Source: Rivibacter subsaxonicus (lineage in GTDB: Bacteria > Pseudomonadota > Gammaproteobacteria > Burkholderiales > Burkholderiaceae_C). Taken from it: 64,000 bases of DNA. Under the pieces are notes generated by a model. It saw only the letters and a program-made list of their open reading frames with translations. It made no database searches and was not told the origin of the DNA. Both the position numbers and the translations under genes were made by a program. Below, in pieces: positions 17,842-27,140 of this stretch. Within the stretch, counting starts at the first letter, position 1. Each line of letters opens with the position of its first letter. The DNA is taken from positions 838,829 to 902,828 of the forward strand of contig NZ_SHKP01000004.1 in assembly GCF_004217215.1 (NCBI RefSeq), in the 5' to 3' direction.

Positions 17842-19665
17842 TCAGGTCGTGCTCAGGCGCAGCACGCGGATCGTGCGCCGCGGCAGTGCGCGGTCGTCCT
17901 TCAGCACCTTGCCGAGGAACTGCTTGGGCGTGTCGAGTTCCTCGATGTCGTGCAGCGCCTCGACGCGCAGCGAGGGCGGTGCGCCAGCCAGCAGGGCGTC
18001 GATCTGGTCGGCGACCGCCACCAAGTAGAGGCTGTTGCCGGCGGACAGGGCCTGTGCCAGCGCGCGGCCATCGTCGATCTTCGTCACCGGATGCCGGCTC
18101 AGGAAGTTGAAGGTCTTGAGGTCGGGCGCAGCCAGGAAGACCCGCTGCGGCGCCTGCGCGTTCAGGTACAGCGCCGTCTGGCGGCCGCCGTTGTAGCCGA
18201 GGTAGAGCTCGCGCTGCACCTGGACGGCAAACGCGAACGCCGCCATCGCCGAGGTCGCGCCGAGCACCAGGGCCAGCACCAGCGGCGCCGGGCGCCGCAG
18301 GATGGTGGCCAGGGCGATCCCGCCCAGGCCGAACAGCAGCGGCAGGACCAGGTTCAGGCCGCCGCGCGTCGCCTGCGCGATGCCCAGGCCAATCACGAGC
18401 AGCAGCACGAAAGCGCAGAAGCCGACATGCAGTCGCAGCCACCATCGCGGCAGGCGGCGCTCGTTCACCACCAGCCAGCGCGCGCACAGGATGGCGGCGT
18501 AGGGAAAGGCGATGACCAGGTAGTAGTCCATCTGGTACGCGGTGGCGCTGAACAGGGCGAAGCTCGTCAGGAACATGGTCCACAGGAAGACCTGTGCCTC
18601 CTGCCCGGGCCGCGCGCCGTCGGCGGCGGTGGTCGCCGGGCCGTCGCCACTCGTGGAAGATGCCGTGGTGCGCCGTGACAGCCCCGACAGCGTCGCTGCC
18701 GCAGCAGCAAGCAACGCCAGCACCCAGGGGAAGAAGGTCCACAACAGGTTGTGGAAGAAGAACCAGGGGCTGCCCTTTTCGTTCTGGATCGGCCCGGTGT
18801 TCAAGAAGCGGCCGAACTGACCGTCCCAGAAGAAGAAGCGCACGCCAGAGACATGGTCGCGTCCGAACAACTGCTTCTCGGGGTGGGCGTCGAACTGCAG
18901 GTACAGACTGGCCAGTTCCGGCATCAGAAACAGCAGGCAGCCAGCCGCGGCTGCCAGCCATTTCCAGTGGAACAGCCCGGCCCAGTCGCGGCGCCAGAGC
19001 AGCAGCGCCACCAGGCCGGAGCCCACCAGCAGCAGCACGAAGACGCCCTTGGTCATCAGGGCGCAGGCGGTGAAGAGCGCTCCCAGCAGGCCCCAGCGGA
19101 AGGTGCCGCGCCGCTCGAACTTGAGCCATGCGTAACTGGCGCTCGGCAGCAGGCCGAGCAGGTAGACCTCGGCCTTCTGGTCGCTGGCCGCCAGCAGCGG
19201 CCCCAGCAAGGACAGATAGAGCAGCGTCGCCACCAGCGCCACGCGACGTTCCGCGTAGAAGTGGCGAGCCAGCCTGTAGGTGGCCCAGGCGCCGAGCAGG
19301 TAGAACAGCAGGCCCGGCAGCAGGTAGGCGCGCTCGTTGACGCCGAAGAGCTCAAACGAGCCGGCGACCAGCCAGAACGGGAGATGCGGCTTGTCGAGCC
19401 AGTCCTTGCCCTGGAAATACAGGTTGGTCCAGTCTCCCGTGAGCACCATGTTCTTGGCGATCAGCGCGTAGACGGCGGCATCGCCGTCCATGCGCGGCAG
19501 CAGCAGGCACAGCAGGCAGGTGAGTGCGGCCAGGCCCCAGATGCACAGGGCCAGCATGCGGCTTTCCCGGTCGATGCTGGTCCGGACGTGGTCGGCACCG
19601 AGCTGGCGTCGAGGCAGCGGCTGCGGCGACGTCGAGCGAAGATTCGAGGACCGGGGAGCTGTCAT
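17842..19665 (-). CDS. GT39-family (ArnT/PMT-like) membrane glycosyltransferase
   Basis: 607 aa with about a dozen hydrophobic segments and a soluble C-terminal domain (about 470-607). The first loop carries the catalytic acidic motif RMDGDAAVYALIAKNM, followed by NLYFQGKDWLDKPHLPFWL. This is the lipid-linked sugar-accepting layout of ArnT, which adds aminoarabinose to lipid A, and of related dolichyl/polyprenyl-phosphate mannosyltransferases. The acceptor here is unknown; a cell-envelope lipid or protein is likely. The first 35 residues are charged and lack homology signals, so translation may begin at the internal ATG at MLALCIWG. Confidence 0.85.
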   Translation of the reverse strand: MTAPRSSNLRSTSPQPLPRRQLGADHVRTSIDRESRMLALCIWGLAALTCLLCLLLPRMDGDAAVYALIAKNMVLTGDWTNLYFQGKDWLDKPHLPFWLVAGSFELFGVNERAYLLPGLLFYLLGAWATYRLARHFYAERRVALVATLLYLSLLGPLLAASDQKAEVYLLGLLPSASYAWLKFERRGTFRWGLLGALFTACALMTKGVFVLLLVGSGLVALLLWRRDWAGLFHWKWLAAAAGCLLFLMPELASLYLQFDAHPEKQLFGRDHVSGVRFFFWDGQFGRFLNTGPIQNEKGSPWFFFHNLLWTFFPWVLALLAAAAATLSGLSRRTTASSTSGDGPATTAADGARPGQEAQVFLWTMFLTSFALFSATAYQMDYYLVIAFPYAAILCARWLVVNERRLPRWWLRLHVGFCAFVLLLVIGLGIAQATRGGLNLVLPLLFGLGGIALATILRRPAPLVLALVLGATSAMAAFAFAVQVQRELYLGYNGGRQTALYLNAQAPQRVFLAAPDLKTFNFLSRHPVTKIDDGRALAQALSAGNSLYLVAVADQIDALLAGAPPSLRVEALHDIEELDTPKQFLGKVLKDDRALPRRTIRVLRLSTT

Positions 19666-19887
19666 CTCTCTGGAGCACGGGATCCGCGGGTGTCTGGCGG
19701 CAAGCAGGAACCACGCCGCGGCAACAGGTCGCCAGTGAGGCCCTCCTGCCGCCAGGCCGCGCGCCCCCGACCGCCGTCCTCAGGTCGGGTCAGGCCCCTG
19801 GTTCCAGCCGAACCGGAGCCTGAGGATCATGCTAAGCCAAGTCGCCCTGCCATGCTGCCCCGGCTCGCCGCGGCCGAGCACAACGCA

Positions 19888-19909
19888 AAGCGGCGCCGTG
19901 GCGCCGCTT
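19888..19909 (-). terminator. Terminator-like hairpin after the acyl-CoA dehydrogenase genes
   Basis: A 10-bp inverted repeat, AAGCGGCGCC and GGCGCCGCTT, lies 45 nt downstream of the dehydrogenase small-subunit stop. A second hairpin, GGCCGCG-CAG-CGCGGCC (19924-19940), lies closer to the gene. T-rich sequence after the stem is weak. The remainder of the 288-bp gap to the glycosyltransferase gene holds nothing I recognise. Confidence 0.55.
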
Positions 19910-19953
19910 GCGATCGATCGCCGGGCCGCGCAGCGCGGCCGCGGCCTGGCTGG

Positions 19954-21093
19954 TCAGGCGAACACGCCGGCCGTGTCCTGCATCCGTGCACTGACCTCGC
20001 CAAGGTGGTGCATGGTGTCGCCGAAGCTCATCTCGAGCATCGTCAGCCGCTTGAAGTAGTGGCCGGCGGCGTACTCCATGGTCACGCCGATGCCGCCGTG
20101 CAGCTGGATCGCCTGCTGCCCGACGAAGCGCATCGACTGACCGAGCTGCACCTTGGCCTGCGACAGCGCACGGCGCCGTTCGGCCGCTGGCGCGCCGAGC
20201 TTGAGCGTCGCGAAGAAGCTCATCGAGCGCGCCAGCTCGAGCTGCATCTTGACGTCGGCGATGCGGTGGCGCAGCGCCTGGAAGCTGGAGATCGGCACAC
20301 CGAACTGCTTGCGCGTATTCATGTACTCGACGGTGATCGCCACCAGCTTGTCCATCGCACCGACCGCCTCGGCGCAGGCCGCGGCGATGCCGATGTCCTG
20401 CGCGCGCTCGAGCGCGGCGTGGCCGTCGGCCGGGCCGATCAGTTCGATGCCGGCTGCCTTGTCGAGCTTGAGCTCGGCGGCGCAGGCGCCGTCCTGCGTG
20501 GAATAGCCGCGCAGCGTCACGCCGGCCTCACCGCGCGAGACGAGGAAGAGGGCGATGCCCTGTGCGTCGTCATCCGCGCCGCCGACCCGCGCCGGCACGA
20601 TGAAGGCACCCGCATGCGCGCCGGCCGGCACCACGCTCTTGGCACCGCTGATCACCCAGTTGCCACCGACGTTCTCGGCACGCGTCGTCACGTGGTTCAG
20701 GCGGTAGCGCGCCGCGCGCTCCTGGTGCGCCAGCACCACGCGCTCCTTGCCCTCGGCAATGCCCTGCAGCCACAACGCGGCCGAAGGGGCGTGCCCCTGC
20801 TGCAGGAGGTCGGTCGCGACCAGCGCGACGGCGGCGAAGGGCTCGAGCACGAGGCCGCGGCCCAGCTCTTCCATCACCACCATCGACTCGACCGGGCCGA
20901 AGCCCATGCCACCCGCATCGGGCGAAATGGTCAGCGCGGTCAGGCCGAGTTCGGCCAGTTCGCCCCAGGCTTCCTTGGAGAAGCCACCGGCGCGGGCGAT
21001 GCCCATGCGGCGCTCGAAGCCGTAGCCCTTGTCGACCCAGCGCCGCACGGCGTCGCGCAGTTGTTCCTGGTCGTCGGTGTAGTCGAAGTCCAT
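19954..21093 (-). CDS. Acyl-CoA dehydrogenase, small subunit (PimD-like)
   Basis: 379 aa acyl-CoA dehydrogenase. Contains the substrate/FAD contact region YMNTRKQFGVPISSFQALRH and QAIQLHGGIGVTMEYAAGHY, but the usual C-terminal IYEGT block is missing. Next to the large-subunit gene, this fits a heteromeric enzyme of the pimeloyl-CoA dehydrogenase PimC/PimD type, which starts beta-oxidation of dicarboxylic, cyclic or other bulky acyl-CoAs. The true substrate is unknown. The FAD-binding arginine-glutamine motif (RKQFG) is present here and absent in the partner, consistent with shared active sites. Confidence 0.85.
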   Translation of the reverse strand: MDFDYTDDQEQLRDAVRRWVDKGYGFERRMGIARAGGFSKEAWGELAELGLTALTISPDAGGMGFGPVESMVVMEELGRGLVLEPFAAVALVATDLLQQGHAPSAALWLQGIAEGKERVVLAHQERAARYRLNHVTTRAENVGGNWVISGAKSVVPAGAHAGAFIVPARVGGADDDAQGIALFLVSRGEAGVTLRGYSTQDGACAAELKLDKAAGIELIGPADGHAALERAQDIGIAAACAEAVGAMDKLVAITVEYMNTRKQFGVPISSFQALRHRIADVKMQLELARSMSFFATLKLGAPAAERRRALSQAKVQLGQSMRFVGQQAIQLHGGIGVTMEYAAGHYFKRLTMLEMSFGDTMHHLGEVSARMQDTAGVFA

Positions 21094-21148
21094 CTCAGCC
21101 TCACTCGATTTGCGCGGCTTGTGCCGTCGTCGTCAATCTGACTGGAGT

Positions 21149-21185
21149 CCCTTCCCGCCTGGAGGGAAGGGGCTGGGGAAGGGAG
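21149..21185. repeat. Pyrimidine/purine hairpin repeat between dehydrogenase subunit genes
   Basis: CCCTTCCC (21149-21156) pairs with GGGAAGGG (21164-21171) around a 7-nt loop, followed by a further GGGGAAGGGAGG. It resembles the short C/T-G/A palindromes scattered between genes of many Burkholderiales and other Proteobacteria. It sits in the 117-bp gap between the large- and small-subunit genes and might tune the ratio of the two. Confidence 0.55.
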
Positions 21186-21210
21186 GAGTGCAAAGAACGT
21201 GGTTCTGGGC

Positions 21211-22389
21211 TCAGCCCAGTACCACTTGCGAAACGATGTTCCTCTGAACTTCGTTCGATCCGCCGTAGATCGTGGTCTTGCGCATGTTGAAGTAGGTCCC
21301 GGCCAGCGGCGCGCAGTAGGCGGCCCCGACATGGTCGCCCTGCCAGCCGGCTTCCATCGCCTCTTCGATGAACGGCGTGCTGTAGGGGCCGGCGGCGAGC
21401 ATCATCAGCTCGCTGTAGCGCTGCTGGATCTCGCTGCCGCGGATCTTGAGCAGCGCCGCCACGTCGAGCGCCTGCTTGCCGCTCTGCTCGGCCGACAGCA
21501 CGCGCAGCACCATCATCTCGAGCGCGACGATGTCGACCTCGACCTGCGCGATCTGGTCGCGGAAGCGCGCGTCCTCGTAGACGCCCTCGGCCTTGGCGAT
21601 GCGCTTGAGCCGCTCCAGCTCGCGCTTGGCGCGATTGACGTCGGCGATGTTGGTGCGCTCGTGGGCGAGCAGGTGCTTGGCGTAGGTCCAGCCCTTGTTC
21701 TCTTCGCCGATCAGCTGGTCGGCCGGCACCTCGACGTTGTCGAACCAGACCTCGTTGACCTCGTGCTCGCCGTCCATCGTGATGATCGGACGCACCGTGA
21801 TGCCGGGGCTCTTCATGTCGATCAGCAGGAAGCTGATGCCGGTCTGCGGCTTGCCTTCGGTGCTGGTGCGCACGAGGCAGAAGATCCAGTCGCCATGCTG
21901 GCCGAGCGTGGTCCAGGTCTTCTGGCCGTTGACGATGTAGAAGTCGCCCTTGCGCTCGGCGCGGCACTTGAGGCTGGCCAGGTCGGAGCCCGAGCCGGGC
22001 TCGCTGTAGCCCTGGCTCCACCAGACCTCGCCGCTCATGATGCCGGGCAGGAAGCGCTTCTGCTGCTCCGGGTTGCCGAAGGCCATGATCACCGGCGCCA
22101 CCATCACCGGGCCAAAGGGAATGATCCGCGGCGCGCCGGCCAGCGCGCATTCCTCTTCGAACAGGTGGCGCTGGATCGCGTCCCAGCCCGGGCCGCCGAA
22201 TTGCTTGGGCCAGGCCCAGCCATGCCAGCCCTTGCGACCGAGCGTCCTGGCCCAGCCCTGCAGATCGGCCTTGTTCAGGCGCAGCGCGTTGTGCACCTTG
22301 TGCGATAGCTCCTTCGGCAGGTTGGCGCCGACCCACTCACGCACTTCCTCGCGGAAGGCCTGCTGCTCGGGGGTGAAATTCAGGTCCAT
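21211..22389 (-). CDS. Acyl-CoA dehydrogenase, large subunit (PimC-like)
   Basis: 392 aa. Starts MDLNFTPEQQAFREEVREW, typical of pimeloyl-CoA dehydrogenase large subunits. YSEPGSGSDLASL, the FAD-contacting loop, and NGQKTWTT are intact. The C-terminal segment reads IYGGSNEVQRNIVSQVVLG, so the position of the canonical catalytic glutamate (IYEGT in medium-chain enzymes) is glycine. Heteromeric dehydrogenases of this type use an alternative residue or the partner subunit. The ATG at 22389 follows AGGAGAGCTTG. First gene of a two-gene operon with the small subunit. Confidence 0.88.
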   Translation of the reverse strand: MDLNFTPEQQAFREEVREWVGANLPKELSHKVHNALRLNKADLQGWARTLGRKGWHGWAWPKQFGGPGWDAIQRHLFEEECALAGAPRIIPFGPVMVAPVIMAFGNPEQQKRFLPGIMSGEVWWSQGYSEPGSGSDLASLKCRAERKGDFYIVNGQKTWTTLGQHGDWIFCLVRTSTEGKPQTGISFLLIDMKSPGITVRPIITMDGEHEVNEVWFDNVEVPADQLIGEENKGWTYAKHLLAHERTNIADVNRAKRELERLKRIAKAEGVYEDARFRDQIAQVEVDIVALEMMVLRVLSAEQSGKQALDVAALLKIRGSEIQQRYSELMMLAAGPYSTPFIEEAMEAGWQGDHVGAAYCAPLAGTYFNMRKTTIYGGSNEVQRNIVSQVVLG

Positions 22390-22673
22390 CAAGCTCTCCT
22401 GGCAGGGCGGCGTCCTCACCGCACATGGCTTTTTAGCACGCTCGTGCGAAGGCCACGGTCGCAGCGGTGACAGGCGGGGTGCCGATCATCGTTGACCGGT
22501 GTTCCTGGCGCGCCCGGCAGGCGTGCTGCCTGCGTGCTTTGCCGCTTCTGCATCGCAGCCCCGACTGCTATCGTCGTCCGCGCTCGCCGCGAAGCGAGCC
22601 GTCCGGGGCCGGGCCGCGCGGGGCCCGGCCTTGGGCCACAAACACCACACGTCGCGCGCAGGAGAACGGGCTC

Positions 22674-23087
22674 ATGAATTCGACCCTGGACAAGTTCCTG
22701 CCCCTGCTGGGGCGTGCGTTGATCGCGCTGCTGTTCATCCCGGCCGGCCTGAGCAAGATCATGGGCTTCAGCGGCACCGTGGCCTACATCGCCTCGGTCG
22801 GGCTGCCGCTGGCGGCGCTGGGCGCGGTGCTCGCGATCGTCGTCGAGCTCGGCGGTGGACTGGCACTGCTGGTGGGCTGGAAGGCGCGCTGGGTCGCGCT
22901 GGCGCTGGCCCTGTTCAGCGTGGCCAGCGCGCTGTTCTTCCACAAGTTCTGGGCCGTTCCACCCGAGCAGGTGATGGCGCAGACCATCAACTTCTACAAG
23001 AACTTCGCGATCGCCGGCGGCCTACTGTTCGTCGTCGCCTTCGGCGCCGGCGCTTGGTCACTGGACGCGCGCGGCGCGCAGCGCTGA
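22674..23087 (+). CDS. DoxX-family membrane protein
   Basis: 137 aa with four hydrophobic helices: LGRALIALLFIPAGLSKI is the DoxX signature opening, followed by GAVLAIVVELGGGLALLVGW. DoxX-like proteins are inner-membrane proteins linked to quinone/thiosulfate or redox-stress functions, but most family members are unassigned. The ATG at 22674 follows CAGGAGAACGG. The 250-bp region upstream, towards the divergent dehydrogenase operon, holds no other gene. Confidence 0.88.
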   Translation: MNSTLDKFLPLLGRALIALLFIPAGLSKIMGFSGTVAYIASVGLPLAALGAVLAIVVELGGGLALLVGWKARWVALALALFSVASALFFHKFWAVPPEQVMAQTINFYKNFAIAGGLLFVVAFGAGAWSLDARGAQR

Positions 23088-23148
23088 AGCGCACGCGTTG
23101 CTCGGACCGCCCCGGCCCGCATCGGCCGGCCGGGAACTGCGGTGCTCT

Positions 23149-23889
23149 TCAGTAGCGCCGCTCGAGCGTCAGCAGATCGTTCTCGCGCCGCATTTGGAAG
23201 CGCGTCAGGAAGCTGTTGCCGAGCAGCACGAAGGGCAGCGGCGTCGGTTGCACCACGGCCTCGACGTTGCTGACCTCGACGTCGCCGATGCGCACGCTCC
23301 CCAGCGTCACGCGCCAAGCCGGAACGTCGCCGCCGGCGGTGCGCATCGTCACCCGCGCGCCCTTCTTGTAGTCGATGCTCAGGCCCTGGGCCTCGGCCTC
23401 GCCGAGCGCGACGACGGTGGCGCCGGTGTCGACCATGAACTGCACGGCCTTGCCGTTGATGCTGCCGCTGCTCAGGAAGTGGCCGCCGCTGCCGGCGCTC
23501 AGCACGATCTTGGTGCCGGCGGCGCTGCTGCCCGCGCCACCGCCAACGGCTGCCGGCGCGTCGCCGACGCGCAGCGAACGCCGCTTGCCGCCAACCTCGA
23601 CCACCGCCTCGCCGGAGCCGACGCTGACGACGCGGATGCCTTGCACCGCGTCGCCGATCCGCACCGCGCGCGGCTGGCCGCCATCGATGACGAGCAGCGC
23701 CATCTGGCCCATCGTGCCGTTCAGGCCCACGCGCGGTCCGTCGGCTGATGGCGCGCGCTGCACCGGCGCTGGTGGTGGCGCGGCACCGGTGTCGGCGCGC
23801 GCCTCGTTGGCGCTCGCCGCGCCCCCGACGGACAGGCCCAGCACGACAAGAGCCAGCGCGGCCGCGCAGCGGCAAGCGTGGGGCCTCAC
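23149..23889 (-). CDS. Retropepsin-like aspartic protease, periplasmic (TIGR02281 type)
   Basis: 246 aa with a Sec signal peptide (cleavage near GGAASANE). The C-terminal 130 residues form a single retropepsin-like domain with the active-site motif VQFMVDTGATVVALG and the flanking strand PFVLLGNSFLTRFQM, as in TIGR02281/clan AA proteins. Such domains work as dimers. The N-terminal half holds a small beta domain. Start is GTG at 23889, 1 nt after the yajQ stop, so the pair is co-transcribed. Physiological substrate unknown. Confidence 0.87.
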   Translation of the reverse strand: MRPHACRCAAALALVVLGLSVGGAASANEARADTGAAPPPAPVQRAPSADGPRVGLNGTMGQMALLVIDGGQPRAVRIGDAVQGIRVVSVGSGEAVVEVGGKRRSLRVGDAPAAVGGGAGSSAAGTKIVLSAGSGGHFLSSGSINGKAVQFMVDTGATVVALGEAEAQGLSIDYKKGARVTMRTAGGDVPAWRVTLGSVRIGDVEVSNVEAVVQPTPLPFVLLGNSFLTRFQMRRENDLLTLERRY

Positions 23890-23890
23890 G

Positions 23891-24379
23891 TCAATCGCGG
23901 AAGTTGTTGAAGCTCAGCGGCAGGTCGGCGATGTCGCTGCGGATCAGCGCCATCGCCGCCTGCAGGTCGTCGCGCTTGGCGCCGGTGACGCGCACCGCAT
24001 CGCCCTGGATCGCCGCCGTCACCTTGAGCTTGCTGCCCTTGATCAGCTGCTGGATCTTCTTGCTGGCCTCGCTCTCGATGCCGGCCTTGACCAGCACCTT
24101 CTGCTTGACCTTGTCGCCGCCGATCTTCTCGACCTTGGCGCTGTAGTCCATGAAGCGGGCATCGACGCTGCGCTTGGTCAGCTTGGCGGTGAGGATGTCC
24201 TTGACCTGGTCGAGCTGGAAATCGCTGTCGCCGTAGAGCGTGATCTCCTTGTCCTTGATCTCGATCTTGGCGCCGCTGCCCTTGAAGTCGAAACGGGTGC
24301 CGATTTCCTTGGTGGTCTGGTCGACCGCGTTCTTGACCTCGACCAGATTGGGTTCGAGGACGGTGTCGAAGCTGGGCAT
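23891..24379 (-). CDS. YajQ-family nucleotide-binding protein
   Basis: 162 aa, full length for YajQ (two ferredoxin-like lobes). Recognisable by the opening [21 protein letters not shown], the central [13 protein letters not shown] and the C-terminal [16 protein letters not shown]. Members bind nucleotides and, in Xanthomonas and Pseudomonas homologues, c-di-GMP with a role in transcription regulation. Divergent from murB with 62 nt between starts, and coupled to the aspartic protease gene downstream. Confidence 0.95.
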   Translation of the reverse strand: MPSFDTVLEPNLVEVKNAVDQTTKEIGTRFDFKGSGAKIEIKDKEITLYGDSDFQLDQVKDILTAKLTKRSVDARFMDYSAKVEKIGGDKVKQKVLVKAGIESEASKKIQQLIKGSKLKVTAAIQGDAVRVTGAKRDDLQAAMALIRSDIADLPLSFNNFRD

Positions 24380-24441
24380 GGCGCTACTCTTGTTGTCGGA
24401 TTTGTGTGGGTCCGTCGATGCGGATCGGCGAAAATTCTGCC

Positions 24442-25530
24442 ATGCAGCCTACTCCCGCCAGCGCCACCCTTGCCGCGAGCACCGACGCGGGTGCCGCGCT
24501 GCGCATCGAAACGCAGGCCAGCCTCAAGCCCTACAACAGCTTCGGCCTGCCGGCGCTGGCGCGCACGCTGGTGCGCATCGGCAGCGACGCCGACGTGCGG
24601 CGGTTGCTGGCCCATCCGCAACTCGGGCTGCAACCCAAGTTCGTGCTCGGTGGCGGCAGCAACCTGGTGCTGACGCACGACCTGCACGAGGTGGTGCTCA
24701 AGGTCGAGGTCATGGGCCGGCGCCTGGTGGCCGAACTCGACGATGCCTTCATCATCGAGTTCGGCGCCGGCGAGACCTGGCACGAGGCGGTGGACTGGAC
24801 GCTGGCCCAGGGCTGGCCCGGGCTCGAGAACCTGGCGCTGATCCCGGGCACCGTCGGCGCCGCGCCGGTGCAGAACATCGGCGCCTACGGGCTCGAACTG
24901 AAGGACCGCTTCGAGTCGCTCGACGCGGTCGACCTGGTCACCGGCCGCAGCGTCACGCTCGACGCACATGCCTGCCACTTCGGCTACCGCGACAGCGTCT
25001 TCAAGCAGCCCGCGGCCGACGGCGGCCTGGCCGGCAAGAGCCTGATCACGCGCGTGCGGCTGCGGCTGCCCAAGCCGTGGATCCCGGTGCTCGGCTACCT
25101 CGATCTGCAGAAGAAGATGGTGGATGCCGCCAACCACCATCCCGATGCGCGCCAGATCTTCGACTGGGTCTGCGCGATCCGGCGCGCCAAGCTGCCCGAC
25201 CCGGCCGTGATCGGCAACGCCGGCAGCTTCTTCAAGAACCCGGTGGTCAGCGAGGCGCAGTGCATGGACATCATCGCGCGCGACCCGCACGTCGTGCATT
25301 ACCCGATGCCCGACGGCCAGTTCAAGCTGGCCGCCGGCTGGCTGATCGACGCCTGCGGCTGGAAGGGCAAGACGATCGGCGGCGCCGGCGTCTACGAGCG
25401 CCAGGCGCTGGTGCTGGTCAACCGTGGCGGCGCCACCGGCGGCGAGGTCGTGACGCTGGCGCGTGCCATTCAGGAGAGCGTCTACGGGCGCTTCGGCATC
25501 CGGCTCGAGCCGGAACCGGTGCTGCTGTGA
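24442..25530 (+). CDS. murB: UDP-N-acetylenolpyruvoylglucosamine reductase
   Basis: 362 aa, the long (type I, E. coli-like) MurB. FAD-binding: [34 protein letters not shown]. Active site: FGYRDSVFK (arginine), NAGSFFKNP (serine proton donor) and a C-terminal glutamate in RLEPEPVLL. It reduces enolpyruvyl-UDP-GlcNAc to UDP-MurNAc in peptidoglycan synthesis. The ATG at 24442 is chosen; the 12 codons before it are in frame but lack a good start. Its stop overlaps the GTG start of the next gene. Confidence 0.97.
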   Translation: MQPTPASATLAASTDAGAALRIETQASLKPYNSFGLPALARTLVRIGSDADVRRLLAHPQLGLQPKFVLGGGSNLVLTHDLHEVVLKVEVMGRRLVAELDDAFIIEFGAGETWHEAVDWTLAQGWPGLENLALIPGTVGAAPVQNIGAYGLELKDRFESLDAVDLVTGRSVTLDAHACHFGYRDSVFKQPAADGGLAGKSLITRVRLRLPKPWIPVLGYLDLQKKMVDAANHHPDARQIFDWVCAIRRAKLPDPAVIGNAGSFFKNPVVSEAQCMDIIARDPHVVHYPMPDGQFKLAAGWLIDACGWKGKTIGGAGVYERQALVLVNRGGATGGEVVTLARAIQESVYGRFGIRLEPEPVLL

Positions 25531-26162
25531 ACGGGCCATCTGCCCATCGCCGCGTCCTGCTGCGCAGCGCAGGGGCGGCGCTGGTCGGAGTGCCCTGGCT
25601 GCTGCGCGGTGCGCAGGCGCAGGCCGCGCTGCGCCCGACGCCGCGCCAGACCGAAGGTCCGTTCTACCCGCTGCAGTTGCCGGCCGACAGCGATGCCGAC
25701 CTGCTCCTCAACGGTGCGCTGCGCTACGGCCACGGTGAGGCCTTGCAACTGACGGGATCGGTGCGCGATCTCGAGGGGCGTCCGGTGCGCGGCGCCCGGG
25801 TCGAGATCTGGCAATGCGACGCTGCCGGTCACTACCACCATCCCGGAGATGGCAATCGCGCCGATGCGGCCTTCCAGGGCTTTGGCGCGATACAGGTCGA
25901 TGCCGATGGGGGCTACCGCTTCCACGCGCTGCGACCGGTGGCCTACGGCGGGCGCGCGCCGCACATTCACGTCAAGGTCCGGCTCGGCACGCGCGAACTG
26001 CTGACGACCCAGATGTACGTGCAGGGCGACCCCGGCAACCAGCGCGACTTCCTGCTGCGGTCGCTGGCCGACCCCGCCGACCGGGCCGCACTGCTGCGCC
26101 CGTTGCAAACCAGCGTCGACGGCGGCTGGCGCACCGAGTTTCCGATCATCGTGGCGGCCTGA
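25527..26162 (+). CDS. Exported intradiol ring-cleavage dioxygenase
   Basis: 211 aa. Starts with a twin-arginine-like signal (HRRVLLRSAGAALVG, cleavage near AQAQA). The mature enzyme has intradiol dioxygenase features: QTEGPFYPLQLP at the N-terminus, RVEIWQCDAAGHYHHPGD, and the iron-ligand block YRFHALRPVAYGGRAPHIHV supplying a tyrosine and two histidines, with another tyrosine in GHYHH. It would cleave catechol-type rings between the hydroxyls using non-heme Fe(III), in the periplasm or outside. The GTG at 25527 overlaps the murB stop (GTGA), so translation is coupled to murB. Confidence 0.87.
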   Translation: MNGPSAHRRVLLRSAGAALVGVPWLLRGAQAQAALRPTPRQTEGPFYPLQLPADSDADLLLNGALRYGHGEALQLTGSVRDLEGRPVRGARVEIWQCDAAGHYHHPGDGNRADAAFQGFGAIQVDADGGYRFHALRPVAYGGRAPHIHVKVRLGTRELLTTQMYVQGDPGNQRDFLLRSLADPADRAALLRPLQTSVDGGWRTEFPIIVAA

Positions 26163-26244
26163 GCGCTGGCCGAGTTCGGCCCGTCGCCGCAGGTCAACGC
26201 CGCTGCATCGGTGCTTCGCCGCAGACGATGAAGCGGGTCATGGC

Positions 26245-27042
26245 CTAGCGCCGGCCCGGCAATGCCGCCCGCACCGCCTGGAGGTAGCTCTCGAAGTCCT
26301 GCAGGTCGTTGTGCCCGGCGCCGGCAACGACCTCCAGGCGCCCCTGCGGCGCGGTCTCCAGCAGGGCCTGGCTGTGGGCAAGCGGGATCAGTTCGTCGCG
26401 ATCGCCATGCAGCAGCAGCACCGGGCCGCGCACGCGCGCCAGGTGCTCCTCGGTCGACAAGGGGTAGCGCAGCAGCGCGCTCGGCACCCATGGATAGTGC
26501 TGGCGCGCCATCGCGGCCATGCTCCTGTAGGGCGAGGCGAGGATCGTCAGGTCGGGCTGTTGCTGCACTGCCAGCGCTGCGGCGAGCGCGGTGCCGAGCG
26601 AGCGGCCGTAGAACACGACGCGCCGACCCTCGTAGCGCGGCGCCACCTGCGCCCATACCGCCTGCACATCGGACAGCAACTGCGCTTCGCTCTCGATGCG
26701 GCCGCTGCTCTTGCCGTAGCCGCGGTAGTCGAGCATCACCAGGTCGTAGTTGGCGCGGCGGTAGAAGTCGGCGTTGGTGAACCAGCTTTGCAGGTTGCCG
26801 GCGTTGCCGTGCAGGAAGAAGACCACGCCGTCGGGGTCGGGCAGGCGCAACTCGAGCGCCGACAGCCGCGCGCCATCGACCTCGAACAGGCGCTCGTGCA
26901 CGTCGGGCTCGGTCGCCAGCACCCGCGCCGGGTCGAGCGGCACCGGGTAGAACAGCAGCCGCTCCTGCCCGAACCACAGGGCGGTCAGCAGCGCAAGGTA
27001 GACCAGGACCGCAGCCAGCAGCGCCAGGGCAATGGCGATCAT
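26245..27042 (-). CDS. Alpha/beta hydrolase, membrane-anchored (ABHD13/BEM46-like)
   Basis: 265 aa. The first 25 residues are hydrophobic and act as an uncleaved anchor. The hydrolase core has an oxyanion segment FFLHGNAGNLQSW, nucleophile elbow VVFYGRSLGTALA (serine), an aspartate in LLLHGDRDELIPLAHS and a histidine in GAGHNDLQ. The HGN(A)GN and YGRSLG pattern is typical of the BEM46/ABHD13 group. Substrate unknown. Confidence 0.9.
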   Translation of the reverse strand: MIAIALALLAAVLVYLALLTALWFGQERLLFYPVPLDPARVLATEPDVHERLFEVDGARLSALELRLPDPDGVVFFLHGNAGNLQSWFTNADFYRRANYDLVMLDYRGYGKSSGRIESEAQLLSDVQAVWAQVAPRYEGRRVVFYGRSLGTALAAALAVQQQPDLTILASPYRSMAAMARQHYPWVPSALLRYPLSTEEHLARVRGPVLLLHGDRDELIPLAHSQALLETAPQGRLEVVAGAGHNDLQDFESYLQAVRAALPGRR

Positions 27043-27140
27043 GGTTCGTGGGCACCGGTCTTCATGACGACAAGTCTCGCATCCCCGTGCGACGGCGTAG
27101 AGTCGCCTCGCCGCGGTCGACGCGGCCCGAGGAGACCGCG

